Program-made: the position numbers and the translations under genes
In this document: positions 35,411 through 44,426 of the stretch, in pieces
Layout of the letters: each line of letters starts with the position of its first letter
Position numbering within the stretch: the first letter of the stretch is position 1
The notes under the pieces: generated by a model
Databases searched by the model: none
Seen by the model: only the letters and a program-made list of their open reading frames with translations
What the model was told of the DNA's origin: nothing
From: Alphaproteobacteria bacterium
GTDB taxonomy: Bacteria > Pseudomonadota > Alphaproteobacteria > Bin95
Length of the DNA stretch: 64,000 nt
Direction: 5' to 3'
Assembly (NCBI GenBank): GCA_022822125.1
Contig: JAJECF010000002.1
Span: 47,928 to 111,927, forward strand

Positions 35411-36061
35411 ATGCCCGACGTTATCGTGAACGGCCCCGAGGGCCGGCTCGAAGCGCGCTACCACCATGTCGACGACCAGGCGGCCCCGATCGCGCTGATG
35501 CTGCACCCGCATCCGCAGCATGGCGGCACGATGCATAACAAGGTGGTTTACAATCTGTTCCATTGCTTCGTCCGGCGCGGCTTCTCGGTCATGCGCTTCA
35601 ATTTCCGCGGCGTCGGGCGCTCCCAGGGCGAATACGGGCGCGGGGAAGGCGAACTCGCCGACGCGGCGGCCATTCTCGACCACATGCAAAGCCTCAGGAA
35701 GGACCCCGTCAAGGTCTGGATCGCGGGCTTTTCCTTCGGTGCGTGGATCGGCATGCAATTGCTGATGCGCCGCCCGGAGATTTCCGGCTTCATCTCCGTC
35801 GCCCCGCCGGCAAACATGTACGACTTCACCTTCCTGGCGCCCTGTCCGTCCTCCGGCCTGATCGTTAACGGCACGCGGGACGAGGTGGTGACGACCGAAT
35901 CGGTCGAGAAGCTGGTCGAGAAGCTGCGCACCCAGCGCGGCATCGTCATCGACCACAAGGTCATCCCCGGCGCCAACCACCTGTTCACGCGGCATCTCGA
36001 GCAGCTAAACACAGCGGTGGAAGCCTATCTCGACAAGCGCCTGGCAGAGACCGGCGCCTGA
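35411..36061 (+). CDS. Alpha/beta hydrolase (216 aa)
   Basis: Small single-domain alpha/beta hydrolase of the conserved alphaproteobacterial type. The catalytic triad is S108 (GFSFGA), D157 (GTRDEV) and H190 (ANHLF); LHPHPQHGGTMHN is the oxyanion strand. ATG 35411 gives the usual MPDVIVNGPEGRLE start. In related genomes this gene is often next to cysteine desulfurase, as here, across a divergent promoter of 117 bases. The substrate is unknown. Confidence 0.9.
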   Translation: MPDVIVNGPEGRLEARYHHVDDQAAPIALMLHPHPQHGGTMHNKVVYNLFHCFVRRGFSVMRFNFRGVGRSQGEYGRGEGELADAAAILDHMQSLRKDPVKVWIAGFSFGAWIGMQLLMRRPEISGFISVAPPANMYDFTFLAPCPSSGLIVNGTRDEVVTTESVEKLVEKLRTQRGIVIDHKVIPGANHLFTRHLEQLNTAVEAYLDKRLAETGA

Positions 36062-36073
36062 CCCAGAAGCGCT

Positions 36074-37468
36074 TCAACCGGCCCGGAACGGGGCACCGAA
36101 GCTCTCGGCCGTAAAGCGGAAGGCGCGCAGCGTGTCCGACGGACTGTCCGGTGCCATGCCGGCCTTGCGCTTCAGCAGGGCCACGAACCGGTCCGCCCTG
36201 GGGATGGTTTCCCAGACGCCCGGCAGGAAGAGCGAGCGGCGGTCGCCGTCCTGCAGGATGAGCCCGTCCGCGTCCGGCCGGAGCCGGCGCGCCAGATCGG
36301 TCTCGTCGGCAAAGCGGATCGGGCGCGGTGTGGACAGCACCGAGATATCGAGTTCGGCACGGGCCAGTTCCTCCATCGTCGCCGGGCCGAAGCGCGGATC
36401 CCCGAAACCGGCCTTCCAGGCATTGGCGGCGACATCGAGCAGGAGCGGGCGGTGCGCGCCCACCGACCCCATGCAGCCCCGCAGCCGTCCGCCGATCTTC
36501 AGCGTCACGAAGGATGCCCGCATCGCGGTGAGCGACGGCGGCAGGCCGGGCGACAGCCGGATTTGCGGCGCCCGCCCGTGCTTCGCCCCGTAAAGGAGCG
36601 AGCGGCGCGCGCCGGCCAGCAACCGGGCGCGGTCCCGCTCGCCGATCCGCGCGGCTTCGGCATATTCCATCGCGAAGGCGCCATAGCCCACCACCCGGTC
36701 GCGCCGGCCCTGCGTGTCGCCCGAATTGCGGATGTCGAGCGCCGTCACCCTGAGATCGTGCTCGCGCGCCAGTTGCAGAACGGCGCCGAGGGGCCGGTGG
36801 CCGCAGGCGTTCGCGCTGCCGATCTCGCCGGGCTTCAGCAGTTCCACGAGCCGGGCCGTGCCGGCGTCCAGGCGGCTTGCCGTGTCGTAATCGCGGTAAT
36901 GCGACAGGTCCGAGGAGATCGAGATCAGCGTCTCCGGGCCGCCCCAGACTGCACGCAACGCCTCGAGGACGTCCTTGGCCGAGGCGTCGCCGACCAGGAT
37001 CGGCACGATGCGGAACCCGTCGAGCACGCGCTGCAGGAATGGCAGATGCGTTTCGAGGCTGTGTTCGCGCGCATAAACGGTGTCCGAAAACCGGAAGCCC
37101 GGCAATCGCATCAGCGGCTGCATTGCCTGCCAATCGACCCCGACCGGACCGAACGGCGTTTCCCAGACATCGGCCGTCGGCGCCGCCAGGCCCCTGAACC
37201 GAACCCGATGCGCCGGGCCGCAGATCACGACCCGCCGGACTTCGCGCCGACGGGTTGCAAGCGGTGAAAACGCCGTTCCCGCAATCGGGCCGGAAAAGGC
37301 ATAGCCCGCATGCGGCGCGACGATGACCTTGGCCGGGCCCGGCGGCGCCGGGCGCGCGGCGGCGAGGCAGCGCGCCACCGTCTCTGCGCAGACCTCCCGT
37401 CCGGCCGGGTAAAACGCGCCGGCCACCTGCGGCGCGCGGACTTTCAGCGTCCCGGCGGCGGAAACCAT
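36074..37468 (-). CDS. AmmeMemoRadiSam system protein B-A fusion: Memo plus AMMECR1 (464 aa)
   Basis: Two domains in one chain. Residues about 8-285 form a Memo (AmmeMemoRadiSam protein B) domain, a metal-binding relative of extradiol dioxygenases, with H53 in APHAGYAFSGP and SSDLSHYRDYD. Residues about 290-464 form an AMMECR1 (protein A) domain with the LRGCMGS motif. Its partner AmrS is divergent across 130 bases. The biochemical role of the system is unresolved. ATG 37468 has GGGGAG 4 bases upstream; longer upstream frames run through the promoter and into amrS. Confidence 0.9.
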   Translation of the reverse strand: MVSAAGTLKVRAPQVAGAFYPAGREVCAETVARCLAAARPAPPGPAKVIVAPHAGYAFSGPIAGTAFSPLATRRREVRRVVICGPAHRVRFRGLAAPTADVWETPFGPVGVDWQAMQPLMRLPGFRFSDTVYAREHSLETHLPFLQRVLDGFRIVPILVGDASAKDVLEALRAVWGGPETLISISSDLSHYRDYDTASRLDAGTARLVELLKPGEIGSANACGHRPLGAVLQLAREHDLRVTALDIRNSGDTQGRRDRVVGYGAFAMEYAEAARIGERDRARLLAGARRSLLYGAKHGRAPQIRLSPGLPPSLTAMRASFVTLKIGGRLRGCMGSVGAHRPLLLDVAANAWKAGFGDPRFGPATMEELARAELDISVLSTPRPIRFADETDLARRLRPDADGLILQDGDRRSLFLPGVWETIPRADRFVALLKRKAGMAPDSPSDTLRAFRFTAESFGAPFRAG

Positions 37469-37598
37469 GCCACTCCCCTGTTGGACCCGACGCACCCGAA
37501 GACGCAGGCGCCTTGCGCCGTCCGGTGAATGCCCGGATCGTCCGTGTTCCGGGCTTGCGGCAATGTTACGATGCGGCTCCGGACAGGGGAAGGCAGGG

Positions 37599-38735
37599 AT
37601 GCCCGCCATCGGGAAAGGCGACATGCCGACGCTCGGCGAGAGCCGGCCGCCGGCCATAAGAGGGCGCGGCCCCGTGGTGCCGACGGAATACTGGCGGATG
37701 CTGGAGGACGGCCGGGTCCAGTGCGACATGTGTCCCCGGCTCTGCAAGCTCGCCGAAGGCGCGCGCGGCCTCTGCTTCGTGCGCGCCCGGGAGAACGACC
37801 GGATCGTCCTCACGACCTATGGGCGCTCCTCCGGCTTCTGCATCGACCCCATCGAGAAAAAGCCGCTCAACCACTTCCTGCCCGGCACGCCGGTGCTGTC
37901 CTTCGGGACCGCCGGCTGCAATCTCGCCTGCAATTTCTGCCAGAACCACGACATCTCGAAGAGCCGGGAGATGGACCGGATGCAGGCGGAGGCGCGGCCG
38001 GAGGCCATTGCCGCCGCGGCGGCGCGCTTCGGCTGCCGCTCGGTCGCCTTCACCTATAACGACCCCGTCATTTTCCACGAATACGCCGCTGATATCGCCG
38101 ATGCGTGCCGCGAGGCGGATATCCGCACCGTCGCGGTGACGGCGGGCTATGTGTCCGGGCGTGCGCGGGAGGACTTCTTCCGCCGCATCGACGCGGCGAA
38201 TATCGACCTGAAGGCGTTCACCGAGCGCTTCTACCGCAGGGTGGTGAAGGGCCATCTTGAGCCCGTGCTGGAAACGCTGCTCTATCTCCGGCGCGAGACG
38301 AAGGTCTGGTTCGAGATCACCACGCTCATAATTCCCGGCGAGAATGACAGCGAGCGCGAGATCGACGATATGACAGGCTGGGTGGTCGAAACCCTGGGGC
38401 CCGACATCCCGATGCACTTCACCGCCTTTCACCCGGACTACCGGATGCTGGACAAGCCGCGCACGCCGCTGGAGACGCTGGCGATGGCCCGGCGGCGCGC
38501 GCTGCGGAACGGCGTGCGCTACGCCTATGCCGGCAATGTCCACGATCCCGGACGGCAATCGACCTATTGCCATGTCTGTGGCACGCGCACCATCGGTCGG
38601 GACTGGCACCTGCTGTCTGAATGGCGTCTCGACGACCGGGGCTGCTGCACCGCCTGCGGCACGCCCGCTGCCGGCGTCTTCGAAGCGAAGCCGGGAAATT
38701 GGGGCCGCAAGCGCCTGCCCGTCGAGATCGGCTGA
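37599..38735 (+). CDS. amrS: AmmeMemoRadiSam system radical SAM enzyme (378 aa)
   Basis: Radical-SAM protein with cluster cysteines C107, C111 and C114 (C-x3-C-x2-C). An N-terminal cysteine cluster C42-x2-C45-x3-C49 plus C59 and a C-terminal CHVC...CCTAC pair could bind further metal. ATG 37599 has GGGGAAGG upstream; ATG 37623 is an alternative with its own GGGAAAGG. It is divergent from the Memo-AMMECR1 fusion, forming the full three-part system. Confidence 0.92.
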   Translation: MPAIGKGDMPTLGESRPPAIRGRGPVVPTEYWRMLEDGRVQCDMCPRLCKLAEGARGLCFVRARENDRIVLTTYGRSSGFCIDPIEKKPLNHFLPGTPVLSFGTAGCNLACNFCQNHDISKSREMDRMQAEARPEAIAAAAARFGCRSVAFTYNDPVIFHEYAADIADACREADIRTVAVTAGYVSGRAREDFFRRIDAANIDLKAFTERFYRRVVKGHLEPVLETLLYLRRETKVWFEITTLIIPGENDSEREIDDMTGWVVETLGPDIPMHFTAFHPDYRMLDKPRTPLETLAMARRRALRNGVRYAYAGNVHDPGRQSTYCHVCGTRTIGRDWHLLSEWRLDDRGCCTACGTPAAGVFEAKPGNWGRKRLPVEIG

Positions 38736-38847
38736 TCCGTCTCCGATACCGGGCGCGAGACTGGAAGGCGGGCGGCGAACGGGTTAGGCTCGCTCCCGAT
38801 GGGAGGCGGGCGGCAAGCCTGCAAGCTTCGTCGAAAGGGAGAGAAGC

Positions 38848-39870
38848 ATGAAGAAGAATATCGGAACGCTCTGGAAATCGGCCGTACTGGCCGTCTCGGC
38901 CGCTGCGGCCGGCAGCGCGGCGCAGGCCGAGGAGATCACGCTGCGCTGGGGGCACTATCTGCCGAACAGCGCCTTCGTGCAGGTCGAGAAGGACTTCGCC
39001 CGGAAGATCGAGGAACGCACCGATGGCCGGGTGAAGATCGAAATCACCTTTGCCGGCGGCCTCGGCAAGGGGCCGGAAGTGGCTACGCTCGCGGGCCGCG
39101 GCGCCATTGACATGGCGTCCGTCGCGCCGGGCTACTATCCCGACCAGCTTCTCTTCTGGAAGGCTTGCCAGATCCCCTTCGTCTTCGACGAACCGAAGGA
39201 AGCGATCAACATCCTCTACAAGTCCTATCAGGAGTTTCCGATCTTCAAGGAGGAGCTCGACAGGATCAACGTCATGTACCTGTTCCAGCAGCCGCTGGGC
39301 TCCTATTACATGACCGGTCCGGACCCGAACTGCGATACTGTCGAAGGACTTAAGGGCAAGAAGATCCGCAGCTTCGGCGCGGATTTGCCGAAGATGCACG
39401 CCGCCATCGGCGCGGTGCCGGTCACGGTGCAGCCGACAGAGGTCTATGAGGCGCTGCAGCGCGGGACCATCGACTATTCGTTCCTGAATGCCGGCAATGT
39501 CGAGAGCCTCAGGCTCTACGAGCCCGGCAAATACAGCTGCGGCACCGCCATGACGATTGCCGGCCACCTGATCGTTATCGGCAAGCGGAGCTGGGACAAG
39601 CTGCCGGCGGATGTGCAGGAAATCTTCGCGGACCAGGCGCGGAAGAGCCAGCAGGACTATCTCGACTGGCTCGAGACCGGCACAGCCACCTCCATCGCCA
39701 ATATCGAGAAGGAGGGCGGCGTCTTCAAGGAGTTCCCGGCATCCGAGCTGGCCAAATGGATGGACGCCACGCCCGACCTGCTGCAGGGCTGGGCGGAGAA
39801 CATGGCCGAGCGCGGCATGGGCGACCAGGCCAAGCAAGTCGCCGCAGCCTGGCGCGAGTGGGCGAAGTAG
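38848..39870 (+). CDS. dctP: TRAP transporter substrate-binding protein, DctP family (340 aa)
   Basis: Periplasmic binding protein of a tripartite ATP-independent transporter. A signal peptide with cleavage after AQA (about residue 27) is followed by the mature start EEITLRWGHYLP. The arginine of the family's carboxylate clamp lies in the KIRSFGADLPKMHAAIGAVPV region. GGGAGAG precedes the ATG. The gene is separated from dctQ by a strong hairpin, so it is probably expressed in excess of the permeases. The ligand is likely an organic acid. Confidence 0.94.
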   Translation: MKKNIGTLWKSAVLAVSAAAAGSAAQAEEITLRWGHYLPNSAFVQVEKDFARKIEERTDGRVKIEITFAGGLGKGPEVATLAGRGAIDMASVAPGYYPDQLLFWKACQIPFVFDEPKEAINILYKSYQEFPIFKEELDRINVMYLFQQPLGSYYMTGPDPNCDTVEGLKGKKIRSFGADLPKMHAAIGAVPVTVQPTEVYEALQRGTIDYSFLNAGNVESLRLYEPGKYSCGTAMTIAGHLIVIGKRSWDKLPADVQEIFADQARKSQQDYLDWLETGTATSIANIEKEGGVFKEFPASELAKWMDATPDLLQGWAENMAERGMGDQAKQVAAAWREWAK

Positions 39871-39912
39871 AGCCCGCAGGCATACGGCCTCCTCTACGGG
39901 AGACTAAGGAAA

Positions 39913-39942
39913 CCGCGGCTCCGGCGCATGCCGGAGCCGCGG
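39913..39942 (+). other. Strong intercistronic hairpin between dctP and dctQ
   Basis: CCGCGGCTCCGGC and its exact complement form a 13-bp stem with a GCAT loop. No T-tract follows, so complete termination is unlikely. Such stems after the first gene of binding-protein operons typically protect the upstream message or reduce downstream expression. Confidence 0.7.
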
Positions 39943-39969
39943 CCGCGCGGCCCGGGGGGCTAGTCCGCC

Positions 39970-40575
39970 ATGACGATGAACAGGCTTTCCCGCCTGCTCG
40001 AACCGGTCGCGTTCGGCATTCTGCTGTTCGGCGGGCTGGGCCTCATCGTTTCCACATTTCTCGGCACGGCCGACGTGGTCGGCACGCAGATGTTCGGCGT
40101 GCCGGTGCCGGGCGCCACGGAAATCACCGAGAGCACGATGGTGCTCATCGTGTTCGGCGCGCTCACCTACACGCAAATCCGGCGCAGCCACATCCGGGTC
40201 GAGCTGCTCTACATGCGGGTCGGCGCGCGCGGGCAGGCGGCGATGGACGTGTTCGCCAGCCTAATGGCGATGCTGTTTTTCTCGCTGCTGCTCTGGCAAG
40301 CCACCAATGAGGCGCTGTTCAGCATCCGGATCGACGAGGCGACATTCGGCCTCGTCCGCCTGCCGCTCTGGCCGGCACGCATCGTGCTCGCCGCCGGCAC
40401 GGCGCTGCTGATCGTCCAACTGCTGCTGGACCTGACGGTGGACCTGAACCGCCTGGTCAAGGGCGGCGAGGCGCTGTCCGTCCAGGACATCATCGAACGC
40501 GACATAGGCGGGATCGAAAACATCCCGGCGGCGGCGGATGCGGCGGACGATTTCGGGGACGGAGAGGACCGCTAG
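39970..40575 (+). CDS. dctQ: TRAP transporter small permease, DctQ family (201 aa)
   Basis: Four predicted transmembrane helices with the conserved EITESTMVLIVFGALTY region of the family around residues 48-66, and an extended acidic C-terminal tail. It uses the ATG at 39970 (ATG 39976 is an alternative). It lies 3 bases before dctM. Confidence 0.92.
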   Translation: MTMNRLSRLLEPVAFGILLFGGLGLIVSTFLGTADVVGTQMFGVPVPGATEITESTMVLIVFGALTYTQIRRSHIRVELLYMRVGARGQAAMDVFASLMAMLFFSLLLWQATNEALFSIRIDEATFGLVRLPLWPARIVLAAGTALLIVQLLLDLTVDLNRLVKGGEALSVQDIIERDIGGIENIPAAADAADDFGDGEDR

Positions 40576-40578
40576 CCC

Positions 40579-41889
40579 GTGCTGGACCCTGCAACCACGG
40601 GCGTCCTCGTCGCCATTGCGCTCGCCGCGATGCTGGGCGCCGGCGTGCATATCGGCGTGGCGCTCGGCCTCGGCGGGGTCTGGGGCACCTTCCTCGCCAT
40701 CGGGCCGGACGCCGCCTGGGCGCAGCTTGCGACCATTCCCTTCAGCACCACGAACTCCTTCACGCTCGCGGTCATTCCGCTGTTCATCCTGATGGGCTCG
40801 CTGGCGACCCAGGCGGGGCTGACGACGGACCTCTACCGCGCGGCCTATAACTGGCTCGGTCGGCTGCCCGGCGGGCTCGCCATGGCGACGACGCTCGCTT
40901 CGGCCGCCTTCGGCGCCGCCAGCGGCTCCACCGTGGTCAATGCCGCCGTCTTCACCAAGATGGCGCTCCCGCAGATGACCTCCTTCGGTTATGACCGGCG
41001 GCTGAGCGCGGGCTGCATCGCGGCTTCCGGCACGCTCGCCTCGCTCATTCCGCCGAGCATCCTGATGGTCATTTACGCCATTCTGACCGAGCAGTCGGTG
41101 GCGCTGTTGCTGGTGGCGGGGCTGGTGCCGGGCGTCCTGTCCGCAGCCCTTTACATGGCCGGCATCTACGCCATCGCGAAACGCTTCCCGGACCTTGCGC
41201 CACGCTCCGAAATCCGGGTCTCCTGGGCCCGGCGCTGGCGCTCGCTCTATGGCGTGTGGGGCATCGCTTTCCTGTTCATACTGGTCATCGGCGGCATCTA
41301 TACCGGCTTCTTCGTGCCGACCTATGCCGGCGCCATCGGCGCGTTCGGCGCGTTCCTGATCGTCGTCTTCAAGCGCCGTCTCAACGCCCGCACCGCCGTC
41401 GATACCGTCAAGGACGCCGGCATCACCACCTCGTCGATCTTCATCATCGTCATCGGCGGCATCGTTTTCGCGCGCTACCTGACCTATACCGGCATCGTCA
41501 ACGACATCACCGACGCCCTGCTGGCGCTGGAGCTCGGCAAATACACTTATCTGTTCGCGTTTGCGGCGATCTATCTGGTGCTCGGCATGCTGATCGACCC
41601 CATTGCGATCATGGTCATCACGCTGCCGGTCATGTATCCGATCCTTACCAAGGCCGGCTTCGACCCCATCTGGCTCGGAGTCATTGCGATCAAACTCGCA
41701 GAGATCTCGCTCATCACGCCGCCGGTCGGGCTAAATGTCTATGTCGTGCGCAGCGCCTCGCCGATTCCGTTGAAGCTGGAGGAAGTCTTCGCCGGCGTGA
41801 TGCCGTTCCTCGCCATCGACATCCTGGCGCTGCTGCTGCTGATCGCGATACCCGAGATCAGCCTCTTCCTGCCGTCGCTGATGCGGTGA
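40579..41889 (+). CDS. dctM: TRAP transporter large permease, DctM family (436 aa)
   Basis: Ion-coupled translocation subunit with about twelve hydrophobic segments and family landmarks PLFILMGSLATQAGL, FGAASGSTVVNAA and ASGTLASLIPPSILM. It uses a GTG start with GGAGAGG upstream, directly after dctQ. Ends cleanly at 41889. With dctP and dctQ the transporter is complete. Confidence 0.94.
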   Translation: MLDPATTGVLVAIALAAMLGAGVHIGVALGLGGVWGTFLAIGPDAAWAQLATIPFSTTNSFTLAVIPLFILMGSLATQAGLTTDLYRAAYNWLGRLPGGLAMATTLASAAFGAASGSTVVNAAVFTKMALPQMTSFGYDRRLSAGCIAASGTLASLIPPSILMVIYAILTEQSVALLLVAGLVPGVLSAALYMAGIYAIAKRFPDLAPRSEIRVSWARRWRSLYGVWGIAFLFILVIGGIYTGFFVPTYAGAIGAFGAFLIVVFKRRLNARTAVDTVKDAGITTSSIFIIVIGGIVFARYLTYTGIVNDITDALLALELGKYTYLFAFAAIYLVLGMLIDPIAIMVITLPVMYPILTKAGFDPIWLGVIAIKLAEISLITPPVGLNVYVVRSASPIPLKLEEVFAGVMPFLAIDILALLLLIAIPEISLFLPSLMR

Positions 41890-41920
41890 CAGCCGCCCGC
41901 GGCTGCATCCGGATGCGGCT

Positions 41921-42928
41921 CTAATAGACGCGCTCGACGCAGAAATCGGCGATATCCGCCAGAACCGCGCGCACCGGTCCGTCCGGGAAGGACGCAAGCG
42001 CCCGCTTGGCGTCCTCGGCATGCGACCGCGCCCGGTCCAGCGTCTCCGACAGGGAAGCGTGGCGCTGCATCAGGACGACGGCTTTTCGGAAATCCCCGGC
42101 CCGCCGCTCCTCCTCGCACAGGACCCGGCGCCAGAAGGCCCGCTCCTCCTCGCTGCCCCGGTCATAGGCCAGAATAACCGGCAGCGTGACCTTTCCTTCC
42201 GCGAAGTCGTCGCCCACAGTTTTGCCGAGGTCCGCCTGGCGGGCGGAATAGTCGAGCACGTCATCGACAAGCTGGAAGGCGGTCCCCAGGTTCATGCCAT
42301 AGGTCTGCAGCGCCTCCGCCTCGGCCGGCGGCCGGTCTGCGATGACAGCGCCGATGCGGCAGGCAGCAGCGAAGAGCGCGGCGGTCTTGCCCTCGACAAC
42401 CTTCAGATAGTCGGCGATTCCCGTCTCGGGCCGGTTGACGGTCGCGAGCTGGCGCACCTCGCCCTCGGCAATCGTCGCGGAAGCGTTGGCGAGAATCCCG
42501 AGCACTTCCAGCGACCCGACATCGACCATGAGCTGGAAGGAACGGCTGAACAGGAAATCCCCGACCAGCACACTGGCCTGGTTGCCCCAGACAGCATTGG
42601 CAGTCTCCGTTCCGCGCCGCAGCGCGCTCTCATCGACGACATCGTCGTGCAGCAGCGTGGCCGTGTGGATAAACTCGACGCAGGCCGCAAGCTCGATATG
42701 GCGGCGCCCCCCGTATCCGCAGAGCCGCGCCGACGCCAATGTGAGCATCGGACGCAGACGCTTGCCGCCGGATGCGACGATATGGCCGGCCAATTGCGGG
42801 ATCAGCGCGACCTCGTTCTGCATCCGCTCGAGTATCAGCGCGTTGACACCCGCCATGTCCGCCCCGACAAGCGCCTGCAACGCGGCCAGCGGCTGCGCCG
42901 GCGCCGGGGATGTCGCCGCTGATGTCAC
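41921..42928 (-). CDS. Polyprenyl synthetase (octaprenyl/decaprenyl type, 335 aa)
   Basis: Trans-isoprenyl diphosphate synthase making the ubiquinone side chain. The two aspartate-rich motifs are LLHDDVVDES and LVDDVLDYS; GGKRLRPML is typical. The start is uncertain: a GTG at 42928 gives a normal 335 residues but lacks a good ribosome site, and ATG 42856 would give 311. The chain-length-limiting residues before the first motif suit a long-chain enzyme. It is divergent from the DUF2007 gene, a usual alphaproteobacterial arrangement. Confidence 0.9.
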   Translation of the reverse strand: MTSAATSPAPAQPLAALQALVGADMAGVNALILERMQNEVALIPQLAGHIVASGGKRLRPMLTLASARLCGYGGRRHIELAACVEFIHTATLLHDDVVDESALRRGTETANAVWGNQASVLVGDFLFSRSFQLMVDVGSLEVLGILANASATIAEGEVRQLATVNRPETGIADYLKVVEGKTAALFAAACRIGAVIADRPPAEAEALQTYGMNLGTAFQLVDDVLDYSARQADLGKTVGDDFAEGKVTLPVILAYDRGSEEERAFWRRVLCEEERRAGDFRKAVVLMQRHASLSETLDRARSHAEDAKRALASFPDGPVRAVLADIADFCVERVY

Positions 42929-43007
42929 GGGGATGCAATTGACCTTCGGGCGCGGAAAGGGCGAGCATAGGGCGGGCGGGATGCCGGTCAAGCTCTGGGA
43001 ACGCGGG

Positions 43008-43226
43008 ATGAAAGCTGTATTGAAGACCACCGATCCCGTTGCGATCTCCTGGCTGGTCGCGGAACTCTCCGCGCGCGGCGTGGAAGCCGTGGTGCTCGAC
43101 AGCCATGCCAGCATTGTCGAGGGCAGCCTCGGCATTCTGCCCCGGCGCGTGATGGTTGCGGACGAAGACTATGGCAAGGCCCGCCGCCTTCTGGAAACCG
43201 CAAGGCAGGATGTGGGCGGGTTGTGA
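43008..43226 (+). CDS. DUF2007 domain protein (72 aa)
   Basis: Small putative signal-transducing protein of the GlnB-like DUF2007 fold. It starts MKAVLKTTDPVAISWLVAELSARGVEAVVLDSH. ATG 43008 matches the usual N-terminus; an ATG 9 codons upstream is possible. Its stop overlaps the methyltransferase start (GTGA). The polyprenyl synthase-DUF2007-methyltransferase order is common in alphaproteobacteria, but its reason is not known. Confidence 0.88.
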   Translation: MKAVLKTTDPVAISWLVAELSARGVEAVVLDSHASIVEGSLGILPRRVMVADEDYGKARRLLETARQDVGGL

Positions 43227-43984
43227 ACGAGGCTTTCAGCGAAGACACGCTGTTGGGCGGCAGGGTTCGCCTGCGACAGCCTGCGGACGGCTACCGCGTC
43301 GCGATCGACCCCGTGCTGCTGGCCGCGGCCGTGCCCGCCAGACCGGGGGAGCGCGTGCTGGATGTCGGCGCCGGGACCGGCGCCGCGGCTCTCTGTCTCG
43401 CCACCCGGGTCGAAGGAAGCGCCGTTACCGGCCTCGAAGTAAAGCCGGACCTGGCGGCGCTCTGCCGACGGAATGTCGAGGCGAACGGGCTGGACCGCAA
43501 CGTCGATATCATTGTCGGGGACCTGCGCGCCCCGCCGGCCCGCTTCGGCCCCGCCAGTTTCGACCATGCGATGGCGAATCCGCCCTGGCATCCGGACAAG
43601 ACCGGTCCTGCGCCGCGAAACCGGCAGCGCGCCGGAGCGCATGTCGAGCAAGGCGCGGACCTCATGCACTGGGTGAGATTCGCCGCCACCATGCTGCGGC
43701 GCGGTGGAACACTGACGACGATCCTGACCGCGGAACGGCTGGACGAGCATCTTGCCGCCTATGCCGCGTCCGGAATCGGCGAGACGGCGGTCGTCCCTCT
43801 CTGGTCGAAGAATGACGGCCGCCCGGCCCACCGGGTCATCCTGCGCGGACGCAAGGACATCCGGGCGCCGGTCTCCCTGCTTCCCGGCTTCGTCCTGCAT
43901 CTCGAAAACGGCCGCTATACGCCCGAGATAGAAACGGTTTTGAGGCATGGCGCCACGCTCGCCTTTACATGGCGGCGTCGATAG
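43223..43984 (+). CDS. TrmN6/YfiC-like N6-adenine tRNA methyltransferase (253 aa)
   Basis: SAM-dependent methyltransferase with motif I VLDVGAGTGAAALCL (about 45-59) and the adenine-N6 catalytic NPPW motif (about 118-121). The family methylates A37 of tRNA-Val in E. coli, and a tRNA-Val is present in this window. It uses a GTG start overlapping the DUF2007 stop. RNA substrate is inferred from the family only. Confidence 0.88.
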   Translation: MNEAFSEDTLLGGRVRLRQPADGYRVAIDPVLLAAAVPARPGERVLDVGAGTGAAALCLATRVEGSAVTGLEVKPDLAALCRRNVEANGLDRNVDIIVGDLRAPPARFGPASFDHAMANPPWHPDKTGPAPRNRQRAGAHVEQGADLMHWVRFAATMLRRGGTLTTILTAERLDEHLAAYAASGIGETAVVPLWSKNDGRPAHRVILRGRKDIRAPVSLLPGFVLHLENGRYTPEIETVLRHGATLAFTWRRR

Positions 43985-44039
43985 CCGAAAGGTTCGCCCA
44001 CCCATACGCAACCACACGGACAAACGGGAGACAAACCCC

Positions 44040-44399
44040 ATGAGTATTGAGCGATTCGACCGCACCAGCCCGCCCGGCCCCATGATGAGCCGCTGCGTGG
44101 TCCGGGGCGACACAGCGTATCTGGCCGGCCTCGTGGCGCGCGATACGAGCGGCGATGTAGAGGCGCAGACCGCAGACATCCTTGAACAGATTGACGGCTA
44201 TCTGGAGCGCGCCGGCACCTCAAAATCCAACCTGCTGACGGCCAATCTCTGGATTACGGACATGGCTAATTTCGCGGCCATGAACAAGGTCTGGAATGCA
44301 TGGGTCGATCCCGAGAACCCGCCGGCCCGCGCCTGCGTGAAGGCGGATCTTGCGCGCCCCGAGATTCTGGTCGAGATCATGGTGACGGCGGCGCGTTAG
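44040..44399 (+). CDS. RidA/YjgF family protein (119 aa)
   Basis: Small trimeric protein of the family that hydrolyses reactive enamine/imine intermediates. The conserved ENPPARACVKADLA segment (about 91-104) contains the arginine expected in catalytic members. ATG 44040 has GGGAG about 10 bases upstream; the open frame further upstream is inside the previous gene. It lies 55 bases after the methyltransferase. Confidence 0.9.
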   Translation: MSIERFDRTSPPGPMMSRCVVRGDTAYLAGLVARDTSGDVEAQTADILEQIDGYLERAGTSKSNLLTANLWITDMANFAAMNKVWNAWVDPENPPARACVKADLARPEILVEIMVTAAR

Positions 44400-44426
44400 C
44401 AACGCCGGCTAAACGGGAGGCGCCCG

